From positions 1 to 33,320 of the forward strand of contig JAMOUS010000201.1 in the NCBI GenBank assembly GCA_027067975.1: 33,320 bases of DNA, written 5' to 3'. This DNA is from Bacteroidales bacterium. GTDB taxonomy: Bacteria; Bacteroidota; Bacteroidia; Bacteroidales; VadinHA17. How positions within the stretch are numbered: the stretch's first letter is position 1; every line of letters begins with the position of its first letter. The position numbers were made by a program, and so were the translations under genes. A model generated the notes under the pieces. The model searched no databases, was not told the origin of the DNA, and saw only the letters and a program-made list of their open reading frames with translations. Below, piece after piece: positions 1 through 7,733 of the stretch.

Positions 1-1
1 A

Positions 2-289
2 GAGGTGTGCCCCGTCTGTAACGGCACCGGCAAGATCGGCCCCAGCATCCTGCTCATCGAGACCATCGAGAACCGCCTCAAAGAGATCCAGGAAAAACAC
101 CACTTCAAGAAACTCACCCTCCAGGTACACCCCTTCGTCGAAGCTTATATCAACAAAGGCCTCCTGAAATCGATCCGCCGCGAGTGGAACAAAAAATACA
201 ACTGCAAACTCGACGTCCAACCCCTCACCAGCCTCTCCTTCCTCGAATTCCACTTCCTCGACCCTTACGGCGACGAGATCATCGTCTGA
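2..289 (+). CDS. rng: Ribonuclease G (Rne/Rng family), C-terminal fragment
   Basis: Only the last 95 or so codons are present; the reading frame is open to the left edge, so the gene begins outside the window. The fragment opens with CPVCNGTG, which matches the zinc-link region of RNase E/G, where paired cysteines from two subunits hold a metal and support the tetramer. The rest, with a conserved HPFVEAYI segment and a C-terminus ending in DEIIV, resembles the small C-terminal domain of Bacteroidota RNase G. RNase G/E is a 5'-end-sensing, Mg-dependent endoribonuclease that matures rRNA and decays mRNA in the cytoplasm. The S1 and catalytic domains are not visible, so the assignment rests on this tail alone. 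A GTG codon at 5 is internal and is not the start. Confidence 0.82.
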   Translation, partial: EVCPVCNGTGKIGPSILLIETIENRLKEIQEKHHFKKLTLQVHPFVEAYINKGLLKSIRREWNKKYNCKLDVQPLTSLSFLEFHFLDPYGDEIIV

Positions 290-293
290 CCGC

Positions 294-317
294 AGCTACG
301 TAGACAACTACGTAGCT
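294..317. repeat. Perfect 10-bp inverted repeat after rng
   Basis: AGCTACGTAG and CTACGTAGCT are separated by the loop ACAA, 4 nt beyond the rng stop codon. No T-run follows on either strand, so it is not a classical intrinsic terminator, although it could stabilise the rng mRNA 3' end. Each arm contains the self-complementary octamer CTACGTAG, so on DNA it is also two copies of a palindrome 12 bp apart. The remaining part of this 287-bp gap, up to 576, holds no gene and no convincing promoter that I can see. Confidence 0.45.
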
Positions 318-576
318 CCCTCAAAACACACAGCTCCATCTTATTGCTATACAGTACATTACCGGACCACATAAATCCTCCCTGTCAGCACTTTTCTTGC
401 AGTATCTGAAAAGTGTCCTCAAAAATATCTTTTCCTGTAAACAGACTGAGGATGAATTTCCGTGAACTTCCCGGCCGGGGAGAAAGGAGCGGTTGCGCAA
501 ATCCGGGGTTTTTGTATTTTTATACGCCGTTTTGAACATTTTTGGAACGTAAACGGATTAGGTAACGAAGAAACGG

Positions 577-2706
577 ATGAAGATGATGAAAAAGACGATG
601 ATGTTACTGGCAGCCTGGACAGTGCTGCAGGTCACGATGACGGGTCAGATCGTGAATCCCGTACACTGGAGCTATTCGGTCGAGAAGATATCGGAGGATG
701 AGGTCGACCTGGTCTTCACCGCCAGGATCGATGACAAGTTCCACCTTTATGGCCTTGACATTCCCGACGGGGGGCCTGTCCCCACCTCCTTCCATTTTGA
801 ACCGTCTGAAGGATACAAGCTGATCGGAAAGGTCAAGGAGGCATCGGAAGGGGAGACCATTTACGATGATAATTTCAAAATGAAGCTGACGGTCTTCAGT
901 GGCAAGGCCGTCTTCAAGCAGCGGGTGAAGCTGCTGGAGGAAGGTCCGGTGACCGTAAAGGGATCGCTGGAGTTCATGTGTTGTGACAACTCCCGTTGCA
1001 TTCCCCCGCAGGAGGAGGAATTTTCCTTCACCTTGAAGAAGGGGGGTGAGGCTATCGTCAGTGGCGGAGGCTCACAGGCCCGTGAGGCTGGCGGGGTGGC
1101 GGCGGAAGCCGCCCCGGCCGCCGCCGGCGAGGCCGCCCCGGTGATGCAGGGGCAGATCGACCTGCAGGTGCAGGGCCAGGCGGTGACTCCGCCCTCCGGA
1201 ACACCCAAGGAAGAAGAAGCCCCCTCTCCCACCCAACCCGAGAAAGACCGCTCCCTCTGGCTCTTTTTTCTCCTCTCCCTGGGAGCGGGTCTGCTGGGCA
1301 CCCTCACCCCCTGCGTCTTCCCCATGATCCCCATGACCGTGGCTTTCTTCTCGCGCAGCATGGGCAGCCGCAGCAAGGCGATCCTCCAGGCCTTCATCTT
1401 CGGGGTGTCGATCATGCTCATCTATACCTCGGTGGGGCTGATCGTCTCGCTCACGAGTGCGGGGGCCGACTTTGCCAACACGCTCAGCACCCACTGGCTG
1501 CCCAATCTGATCTTCTTCCTGCTGTTCGTCACTTTTGCGGCGGCCTTCCTGGGCATGTTCGAGCTGGTGCTGCCCAACAGTCTGATCACCAAAGCCGACC
1601 AGCAGGTCGATAAGGGTGGCATGCTGGCCGCTTTCTTCATGGGCCTCACGACGGTGCTGGTCTCCTTCAGCTGCACAGGTCCCATCGTGGGGGCCCTGCT
1701 GGTGGAGGCCGCCTCGGGGGAGGTGTGGCGCCCCACCATCGGCATGCTCGGATTCGGCGTGGGCTTTGCCCTCCCCTTCACGCTGCTGGCCGTCTTCCCC
1801 TCCTGGCTCAAGGGCCTGCCCAAATCGGGCGGCTGGCTCAACTCCGTCGAGGTGGTGCTGGGCTTCCTCGTACTGGCCCTCTCGCTGAAGTACCTCTCCA
1901 ACATCGACCAGACCTACTCACTCCACCTGATGAGCCGGGAGGTGTATCTGTCCATCTGGATCGTCATCTTCTCCCTGCTGGGATTCTACCTGCTGGGAAA
2001 GATCAAGTTCAAGAAGGACAGTGACCTGCCCTATGTGAGTTTCCCAAGGCTGGTGGTGGTGATCGCCGTCTTTTCGTTCGTGGTGTACCTTATCCCCGGC
2101 CTCTTCGGCGCACCGCTGAAGGGCATCTCGGGACTGCTGCCTCCGATGAGCTCGCAGTCGTTCACACTGGCGGCCCCGCCGGCAGCGGCCGTGCCCGCCT
2201 CCTCCGGGGCGGACACCCCCGCCAGCCTCTGTGACACCCCCAAATACGCCGACAAACTGGAAATGCCGCCGGGATTGGCTACCTACTTCGACTATAAGCA
2301 GGCCCTCAGCTGTGCCCGCAAACAACGCAAACCGCTGCTGCTCGACTTCGTCGGCCACGCCTGTAGCAACTGCAAAGAGATGGAAACCACCGTTTTCACC
2401 GACCCGGAAGTGATCCGCATGCTGAAAGACCATTTCGTCATCGTCAAACTCTATGTGGACGACCGCACCAAACTGCCAGAAGAGGACTGGACCACTTCGA
2501 CCGTCGATGGTAAGGTGAAGAAGAAGATGGGGCAGGTGAACGCCGACCTGCAGATCTCCCGTTACAAGACTAACACACAGCCCTTCTATGTGATCATCGA
2601 CAACAACGAACAGACCTTGGGCAAACCGTTAGGACACACCCTGGACAAACAGGAGTTCCTCGATTTCCTGAAGAAAGGAAAAGAGGCTTTTGACAAACAA
2701 AAATGA
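577..2706 (+). CDS. dsbD: Thiol:disulfide interchange protein DsbD
   Basis: This 709-aa inner-membrane protein should carry electrons from cytoplasmic thioredoxin to periplasmic thiol proteins. A signal peptide (residues 1-23) leads a DsbD-alpha domain with the pair C135/C141 in CCDNSRC, matching the CxxxxxC of E. coli nDsbD. An Ala/Gly/Pro-rich linker (about 155-222) follows. The membrane domain (about 227-510) carries the two transport cysteines, C246 in TPCVFP and C366 in FSCTGP. The C-terminal thioredoxin-like domain (about 565-705) has C596-S-N-C599. All three redox pairs are intact, so electron relay is expected to work. C136 is an extra cysteine next to the N-terminal pair. ATG at 577 is chosen because it gives a proper signal peptide; ATG at 586 is also possible. 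The gene converges on hisS with 25 nt between stop codons and no obvious terminator. Confidence 0.93.
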   Translation: MKMMKKTMMLLAAWTVLQVTMTGQIVNPVHWSYSVEKISEDEVDLVFTARIDDKFHLYGLDIPDGGPVPTSFHFEPSEGYKLIGKVKEASEGETIYDDNFKMKLTVFSGKAVFKQRVKLLEEGPVTVKGSLEFMCCDNSRCIPPQEEEFSFTLKKGGEAIVSGGGSQAREAGGVAAEAAPAAAGEAAPVMQGQIDLQVQGQAVTPPSGTPKEEEAPSPTQPEKDRSLWLFFLLSLGAGLLGTLTPCVFPMIPMTVAFFSRSMGSRSKAILQAFIFGVSIMLIYTSVGLIVSLTSAGADFANTLSTHWLPNLIFFLLFVTFAAAFLGMFELVLPNSLITKADQQVDKGGMLAAFFMGLTTVLVSFSCTGPIVGALLVEAASGEVWRPTIGMLGFGVGFALPFTLLAVFPSWLKGLPKSGGWLNSVEVVLGFLVLALSLKYLSNIDQTYSLHLMSREVYLSIWIVIFSLLGFYLLGKIKFKKDSDLPYVSFPRLVVVIAVFSFVVYLIPGLFGAPLKGISGLLPPMSSQSFTLAAPPAAAVPASSGADTPASLCDTPKYADKLEMPPGLATYFDYKQALSCARKQRKPLLLDFVGHACSNCKEMETTVFTDPEVIRMLKDHFVIVKLYVDDRTKLPEEDWTTSTVDGKVKKKMGQVNADLQISRYKTNTQPFYVIIDNNEQTLGKPLGHTLDKQEFLDFLKKGKEAFDKQK

Positions 2707-2731
2707 TATTCCGAAGATATTAACAAGAGGG

Positions 2732-4114
2732 TTATTCTTTTGCCAGGATCTTTTTCAGATATTCGGCCAGTTCTCCGGCGGGCAGGGAAATCTGTTCGCC
2801 GCTTTGCATGTTGCGGAGGGAGACCTTCCCGGAAGCGATCTCATCCTCCCCCATGAGCACGACATAAGGGATCCCTTTCTGGTTGGCATAGTTCATCTGT
2901 TTTTTGAGCTTGGCAGGGTCGGGATACACCTCGGTGGCGATGCCTGCGCGGCGCAGTGCGGCGGCCAAGGGCAGAACGTGACTGATCTCGCCGGCGCCGA
3001 AGTGGATGAAGAGCACCGTGGTGGTCCGGGCGGTCTCTTCGGAAAACTTGCCGGTATTGAGCATCACGTCATAGATGCGGTCGGCGCCGAAGGAGACCCC
3101 CACACCCGAGACGCCGGACATGCCGAAGATGCCGGTGAGGTCGTCGTAGCGGCCGCCGCCGCAGATGCTGCCGATCTCCCACTCTTTGGCCGTCACCTCG
3201 AAGATGGTGCCGGTATAGTAGTCCAGGCCGCGTGCCAGGGTGAGATCGAAAACCACTTCCTGCCGCAGACCGCTCTGCCGGAGATGGTCGAGGAGCTGCC
3301 GCATCTCCTCCAGTCCGCGGCGCCCCGTCTCAGAGGCATCCAGCAAATTGTGTAAAAACCGCAGCTTTTCTGACTCACTCCCCTCATATTCAAGCACCGG
3401 CAATAACTCGTCGATGCTTTCCCCGTCAAGCCCTCGCTCCTGAAGTTCGGCTACGACACCTTCCTTCCCGATCTTGGCCAGCTTGTCAATGGCAACGGTC
3501 ATCTCGCGCATCTTCTCCCCCGCCCCGATCACCTCGGCGATGCCGGCGAGCACCTTGCGGTTGTTCAGGCGGATGGTCACCGGCACGTCAAGGCGGGTGA
3601 ACACCTCGTCAATGATCATCGTCAGCTCGGCCTCATTGAGGAGGGAGGAACTGCCAATGACGTCGACATCGCACTGGTAGAACTCGCGGTAACGTCCCTT
3701 CTGAGGCCGGTCGGCACGCCATACGGGCTGGATCTGATATCTCTTGAAGGGGAAGGTGATCTCGTTGCGGTGCTGCACCACAAAGCGTGCGAAGGGGACG
3801 GTCAGGTCGTACCGCAAGCCCTTCTCCGCAATCTTCAGCGAGAGCTGCCGGGCATCCATCGAAAGCAGCTCCTCACGGTCGATGCCCCGGAGGAAGTCGC
3901 CGGAGTTGAGAATGCGGAAGAGAAGACGGTCGCCCTCCTCGCCATATTTCCCTAACAGCGTGGAGAGGTTCTCCATCGCCGGCGTCTCGAGCGGCTGGTA
4001 ACCGTACCGAACAAAGACCCCCTCGATGGTCCGAAAGATGTGGTTACGCCGCATCATCTCCTGCGGCGGGAAATCCCGCGTTCCCTTCGGGATGGACGGT
4101 CTCTGCGTGGCCAT
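2732..4114 (-). CDS. hisS: Histidine--tRNA ligase
   Basis: This 460-aa class II aminoacyl-tRNA synthetase charges tRNA-His in the cytoplasm. It opens with the family signature PKGTRDFPP (residues 9-17, motif 1 region). Motif 2 is around [12 protein letters not shown] (136-147). The histidine-specific loop RGLDYYTG is at 295-302, GGGRYDDL follows at 319-326, and motif 3 includes GVSFGADR near 340-346. The last 95 or so residues form the anticodon-binding domain. The frame extends upstream to a TTG at 4165, but ATG 4114 is preferred because the protein then begins like other Bacteroidota HisRS and the upstream part overlaps a promoter-like box. It is the last of three minus-strand genes, 70 nt after the preceding one, and probably has its own promoter. 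Confidence 0.96.
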   Translation of the reverse strand: MATQRPSIPKGTRDFPPQEMMRRNHIFRTIEGVFVRYGYQPLETPAMENLSTLLGKYGEEGDRLLFRILNSGDFLRGIDREELLSMDARQLSLKIAEKGLRYDLTVPFARFVVQHRNEITFPFKRYQIQPVWRADRPQKGRYREFYQCDVDVIGSSSLLNEAELTMIIDEVFTRLDVPVTIRLNNRKVLAGIAEVIGAGEKMREMTVAIDKLAKIGKEGVVAELQERGLDGESIDELLPVLEYEGSESEKLRFLHNLLDASETGRRGLEEMRQLLDHLRQSGLRQEVVFDLTLARGLDYYTGTIFEVTAKEWEIGSICGGGRYDDLTGIFGMSGVSGVGVSFGADRIYDVMLNTGKFSEETARTTTVLFIHFGAGEISHVLPLAAALRRAGIATEVYPDPAKLKKQMNYANQKGIPYVVLMGEDEIASGKVSLRNMQSGEQISLPAGELAEYLKKILAKE

Positions 4115-4139
4115 GACGTTCAAAAAATTGATGGAGGGA

Positions 4140-4147
4140 CAAAGATA
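4140..4147 (-). promoter_or_regulatory. Candidate hisS promoter (-7 box)
   Basis: The minus strand reads TATCTTTG, a perfect match to the Bacteroidota -7 consensus TAnnTTTG, 25 nt before the hisS ATG. A TTTG occurs upstream at 4166-4163 but only 15 nt away, shorter than the usual 19 or so, so the -33 element is weak. The position would give a leader of about 20 nt. Confidence 0.42.
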
Positions 4148-4184
4148 GTCCCAAATCGTCAACAAAAAAACCGGAGAGCATATC

Positions 4185-5039
4185 TCAGAACTTGCCGAGA
4201 CGTTTCAGGTCGGAGGGCAAGAGGCCGTCAGGTTTCTTTTTGGAGACGAGGTGGTAGTTGAAATAATACATTTCCCCCTGGGGATCGAGGATCATTTTGT
4301 ACACCCTGCCCTCCTCGGCGTTCTCGCCAGGCCCCACCTTAAAGAGGAAGGCCATCCTGGGATCGGGATTTTCGAGGGCTTTATCGATCTCATCGCGGCT
4401 CACCAGACGGAAAGGATGCGGATAAAGGGCTTTGATGGCGCCGGCATCGCGTAAATCGGGCGCCAGGTCTTCGCGAGCCAACCACAATTCCTTCTCCGCC
4501 AGGTCTTGCATGTTCACATTGTAATATTTCAGATAGCGGAATTTCAGCGAGGGGTTACCGGGATGCTGCAAGATATTGGTGACATGACGCTGAATGAAAC
4601 GAAGGATCACCTCCATCTTGGCCACATAACCATCATCTTCGGCGCCGGAATAAGCAAGCGGGAAAGAACAGAACTCCGGCATCTTCGAAAGGCTGTTGAC
4701 AGGATCCCCCAGAAGAAGGTTGAGGAAATCGTAATTCACCCCCGCCCGGTCTTTTTCAAAAGCCGTGGAAGTGAGCATGAGGAACGAATAGGAGGGATCC
4801 TTCATCCTTTTCTTGAATTCGTCGGTGTTGATAAACTCATAGGGAGTGATGTTCCACACCTTCTCGACGGCATCTTTCACCACGGCATTGAAGAGGGAGA
4901 AAGGATCATCTTCCAGAACGACACAGGTGGTGGAAGCTTTGAAAGCCTTCATCTGTGCTTCGGTAGGGAAAGGCCCCTGGGCCCACAGGAGGAGGGGAGA
5001 GGTCAGGAACCAAAGAGCGGAGAACACGATCTTCTTCAT
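4185..5039 (-). CDS. Secreted protein of unknown function
   Basis: This 284-aa protein has a clear signal peptide (residues 1-21, MKKIV start, hydrophobic core, AQ at the cleavage region), so it is exported. No membrane helix or enzyme motif is visible in the mature part. It begins with an [13 protein letters not shown]-like stretch ([15 protein letters not shown]), has the segment NITPYEFI near 63-70, and ends in basic, Lys-rich sequence. From memory it resembles an uncharacterised family of Bacteroidales exported proteins of similar length; I cannot name a domain. It lies 45 nt downstream of another secreted-protein gene, probably in the same transcript, and 70 nt before hisS. The hisS proximity is probably incidental because hisS has its own promoter-like box. 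An envelope-associated role is inferred only from export. Confidence 0.8.
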   Translation of the reverse strand: MKKIVFSALWFLTSPLLLWAQGPFPTEAQMKAFKASTTCVVLEDDPFSLFNAVVKDAVEKVWNITPYEFINTDEFKKRMKDPSYSFLMLTSTAFEKDRAGVNYDFLNLLLGDPVNSLSKMPEFCSFPLAYSGAEDDGYVAKMEVILRFIQRHVTNILQHPGNPSLKFRYLKYYNVNMQDLAEKELWLAREDLAPDLRDAGAIKALYPHPFRLVSRDEIDKALENPDPRMAFLFKVGPGENAEEGRVYKMILDPQGEMYYFNYHLVSKKKPDGLLPSDLKRLGKF

Positions 5040-5084
5040 GGGTATAGGTTTTTGGATGATGGGGTCAAGTTTTTCCGGGAGGGA

Positions 5085-5825
5085 TCATTTCCCCACCGGC
5101 AGGTACACCGGGTTCCGTTCGTTAAACTTCCGGATGTACAAAAAACGCAATTGTTTCCGTTTGGCAGGCCCCAAACGGACATATTCGTCATAAAGCTCAG
5201 GGTCGCGCATCAGGGCCACCTCGACACTCTGGTTGGAATATTCCATGATCTTGCCGGTCTCGAAATCCAGGATAAATTGACGCATCTCCGTACGTTCGTA
5301 GGTAGTGGCCGTATAAGCGGGTGGGTAATAATAGCCGTAAGCCGGATAATAAAAACTGCTGTAAGGGTTGTAATAGCGGGTATCGAGAACGGTCCGTGTG
5401 CCGACAAAATGGCATATCCCCCCGACAATGGTGATCCGGTTGAAATTGCCATCGACCTGTACATAAAGGATGCCGTTGCGGGAATATCCCCATATATTGT
5501 CCCGTTTCACCTGGTGACGGTACCCCTGGTCGTCGTAAAAGGTGATGATATCATGAGAGAGCACCTTGTCAAAAAATGCCTGATCGTTCAGAGGTACGAT
5601 CGTCACAATATAGGCTTTGGGGATGGGATCGTTCTGTTTCACCTGGTCGAAACTCAGGAAGATTCCGTCTTTGAAGCGGAAATCCCTGTTGAGCACGGCC
5701 ATGTTCTCACTCTTTGATTTAGGAGAGTGTTCCGTAACGAACAACTCCTGGGCCGTGGCCGCTCCTGCCAGAGCGAACCACAGTACGAGAGACATCCGCA
5801 ATCTCCGTTCATGTAAGCTTTTCAT
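5085..5825 (-). CDS. Secreted protein of unknown function, Tyr-rich loop
   Basis: This is a 246-aa protein with an N-terminal signal peptide: a basic start, a hydrophobic stretch at about residues 12-22, and probable cleavage after ATA before QE. The mature part looks largely beta-type. It has a Tyr/Pro-rich stretch near 150-170 (YYNPYSSFYYPAYGYYYPPAY) and then FILDFETGKIMEYS, and ends in a basic tail. No known domain is recognised. Start choice is well supported: AAGGAGG lies 8 nt before the ATG (plus-strand 5834-5840), a textbook Shine-Dalgarno sequence, unusual in this phylum. The next gene follows after 45 nt, also secreted and unknown, suggesting a two-gene unit. It is divergent from the hybrid kinase at 5985 across 159 nt. 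Confidence 0.8.
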   Translation of the reverse strand: MKSLHERRLRMSLVLWFALAGAATAQELFVTEHSPKSKSENMAVLNRDFRFKDGIFLSFDQVKQNDPIPKAYIVTIVPLNDQAFFDKVLSHDIITFYDDQGYRHQVKRDNIWGYSRNGILYVQVDGNFNRITIVGGICHFVGTRTVLDTRYYNPYSSFYYPAYGYYYPPAYTATTYERTEMRQFILDFETGKIMEYSNQSVEVALMRDPELYDEYVRLGPAKRKQLRFLYIRKFNERNPVYLPVGK

Positions 5826-5833
5826 CCGTTCGT

Positions 5834-5840
5834 CCTCCTT
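5834..5840 (-). promoter_or_regulatory. Shine-Dalgarno sequence before the 5825 start
   Basis: The minus strand reads AAGGAGG, separated from the ATG at 5825 by 8 nt. This fixes the start at residue 1 rather than at the internal Met11. Most other starts inspected here lack such a motif. Confidence 0.7.
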
Positions 5841-5945
5841 TTTCCTTCGTTGGTCTAAGCCGCTCTCCTATTGTGAAGAGTTATTAAAATAACATTTTTT
5901 TATTCAAAATCCGAACAAATTTCATACCTTACCGTAAAATTGATG

Positions 5946-5953
5946 TATTTTTG
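5946..5953 (+). promoter_or_regulatory. Candidate promoter of the hybrid kinase (-7 box)
   Basis: TATTTTTG matches the Bacteroidota -7 consensus TAnnTTTG and lies 31 nt before the GTG start. The -33 region is poor: TTTC at 5920-5923, 22 nt upstream. Transcription would begin near 5960, leaving a short leader. Confidence 0.42.
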
Positions 5954-5984
5954 ATCTTGGAATAAGAACCATCGCCGGACGCCT

Positions 5985-7733
5985 GTGAAGACGGATCGTT
6001 TTTCCCGAATAGTCAACCTTTTGTCACTGGGTTACCAAGGTCCCAGGGTCGACGAATATCATCCCAAAATCCTGGTCATCAACCTGTTATCCACCTTTGT
6101 CATCATTATGCTTCCGGTGGCGCTGCTCTTCACTGCGATAGAACACTCTTCCTATCTTTCCACACTCTATTTTCTAAGCGGCGTGATCGGGGTCTACCTT
6201 CTCAATGTCCTGCTTTTCAAAAAGTTACAAAACTACCATCTTTTTGCGCTCATCTACTTGTCAGGCACCATTCTTATCGGAATCATTTTCCTTTTTTCGC
6301 TGATTCGTGAGAACTGGATCGTCTACTGGGCATTGGTATATCCCATGCTGGCGATTTATCTGCTGGGAGAGAAGAAAGGCAATTATTTTTCTCTGATCCT
6401 CCTTTTCATCCTGATCCTTGTGCTTTTCCTGTGGATTTCACCGGAGCACACCGATATATACATGCCGCTGAGTCACAAGATCCACATATTGTTCATTTAC
6501 GGGTTCCTGTGGTTGATGGGGAACATTTACAATTGGTACCTTGACCAGTCGTTGCAGAAAGTCCAGGAAGCCAATGAACTCATCCGCAAAGAGAACGAAA
6601 AGAAAGACCGTTTTCTTACGCAGCTTTCGCACCAGATCCGTACACCGCTCAACGACATCGTGGCGTTTGAGAGTCTTCTGAAGAAGACCCGTATCGCCGA
6701 GGAAGACCGGGAAATGTTCGAAATGATCATGGTGTCGACCACCAATCTGATTCAGGTGGTCAACTCAATCACCGAGACGGGAGCGTTCACCACTCCCATC
6801 AAGCAGGTGAGCCACGAACCTTTCCGTCTCCATGAGGTGTTCGATCAACTGAGAGAACTCAGCAACCGGCAATACGGTGAGAAGCTGAAGGTCACCTTCC
6901 CCTCCCGGGAGGAGGCGAATGTGGTGTTACGAGGCGATCGGGTGATCCTGAAGCAGATCATCATAAACGTCCTGGAAGGGATCTTCCGCAACCTTCACCA
7001 GAATGTCACCCATACGGATGTCTCCATCCATTTGGAAGAACAACGGGATAAGATGCTGCTGACACTGCAGTACCAGTGCGATCAGGCTCCATTTGACGAA
7101 AAACGTTTCCGCCATCTGACCGTTCTGGCCGACCAGGGTGTCCGGGTACTGAGCGATCCGGAAGACTTCCAGTACATCAACCTGCTGCTGGCCCGGAGCC
7201 TGGCCCATCAGTTGGGCGGCTCGCTCGAACTCACCCGCCTCGACGACGGCAAAACACCTTGTCTGAAGATCGTTCTGCCTTTCGGAAAAGTGGAAGAACC
7301 CCGGAAGGAAACTCCTGCAAAACCGGTCGCCAGCATCCCCACCTCCCAGAAAAAGGCGCTGAAAGATGCGATTGTCCTGCTGGCCGAGGACAACCCCATC
7401 AACCAGAAGATCGTCAAACTGAGCCTCCAGAAACATGTCAAACAGATCGACATTGCCCAGGACGGCAAAGAAGCGCTCGATCTGTACGGAACGACGCGTT
7501 ATGACTTCATCCTCATGGACATCCAGATGCCCAAAATGGACGGCATCACGGTCACCCGAAAGATCCGCGAGATAGAAGCCTCGACCAATACCCATACGCC
7601 GATCATCGCCATCACAGCCAATGCCATGCTGGGCGACCGGGAGACATGCATCTCTTCGGGGATGGATGAATACATCAGCAAACCCTTCCAGATCCAGACC
7701 CTCATCCGCATTATGAAAGAACTGCTCAAGTAA
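5985..7733 (+). CDS. Membrane hybrid histidine kinase with degenerate ATPase domain
   Basis: This is a 582-aa protein. Residues about 28-185 hold some six hydrophobic helices with little periplasmic sequence. A short coiled coil (187-207) leads to a HisKA domain with phospho-acceptor H216 in LSHQIRTPLN. The HATPase region (about 285-433) is abnormal: the N-box Mg-binding Asn is replaced (N328-V-L-E-G332), the DxGxG box reads D366-Q-A-P-F, and the Gly-rich G2 box is absent. The C-terminal receiver domain (about 461-582) is intact, with E468/D469, D512 in LMDIQMPKMDG, T544 and K566. It may therefore be a poor or inactive kinase working in a phosphorelay with another protein, although this is inference from motifs. 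GTG 5985 is the start: a stop codon (TGA 5952-5954) lies just upstream in frame with no ATG between. It overlaps the converging SpoIIE gene by 8 nt. Confidence 0.9.
   Translation: MKTDRFSRIVNLLSLGYQGPRVDEYHPKILVINLLSTFVIIMLPVALLFTAIEHSSYLSTLYFLSGVIGVYLLNVLLFKKLQNYHLFALIYLSGTILIGIIFLFSLIRENWIVYWALVYPMLAIYLLGEKKGNYFSLILLFILILVLFLWISPEHTDIYMPLSHKIHILFIYGFLWLMGNIYNWYLDQSLQKVQEANELIRKENEKKDRFLTQLSHQIRTPLNDIVAFESLLKKTRIAEEDREMFEMIMVSTTNLIQVVNSITETGAFTTPIKQVSHEPFRLHEVFDQLRELSNRQYGEKLKVTFPSREEANVVLRGDRVILKQIIINVLEGIFRNLHQNVTHTDVSIHLEEQRDKMLLTLQYQCDQAPFDEKRFRHLTVLADQGVRVLSDPEDFQYINLLLARSLAHQLGGSLELTRLDDGKTPCLKIVLPFGKVEEPRKETPAKPVASIPTSQKKALKDAIVLLAEDNPINQKIVKLSLQKHVKQIDIAQDGKEALDLYGTTRYDFILMDIQMPKMDGITVTRKIREIEASTNTHTPIIAITANAMLGDRETCISSGMDEYISKPFQIQTLIRIMKELLK

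Noticed and set aside
537-544. CATTTTTG as a -7 box for dsbD, with TTTG at 511-514
   Set aside because: It misses the key first T and the spacing is 22 nt; too weak to list as a promoter.
462-701. A 79-codon frame overlapping the dsbD start
   Set aside because: It runs in another frame over the dsbD signal peptide and has no homology that I recognise.
4115-4165. Extension of hisS by 17 codons to a TTG
   Set aside because: It crosses the promoter-like TATCTTTG box and adds residues not typical of HisRS.
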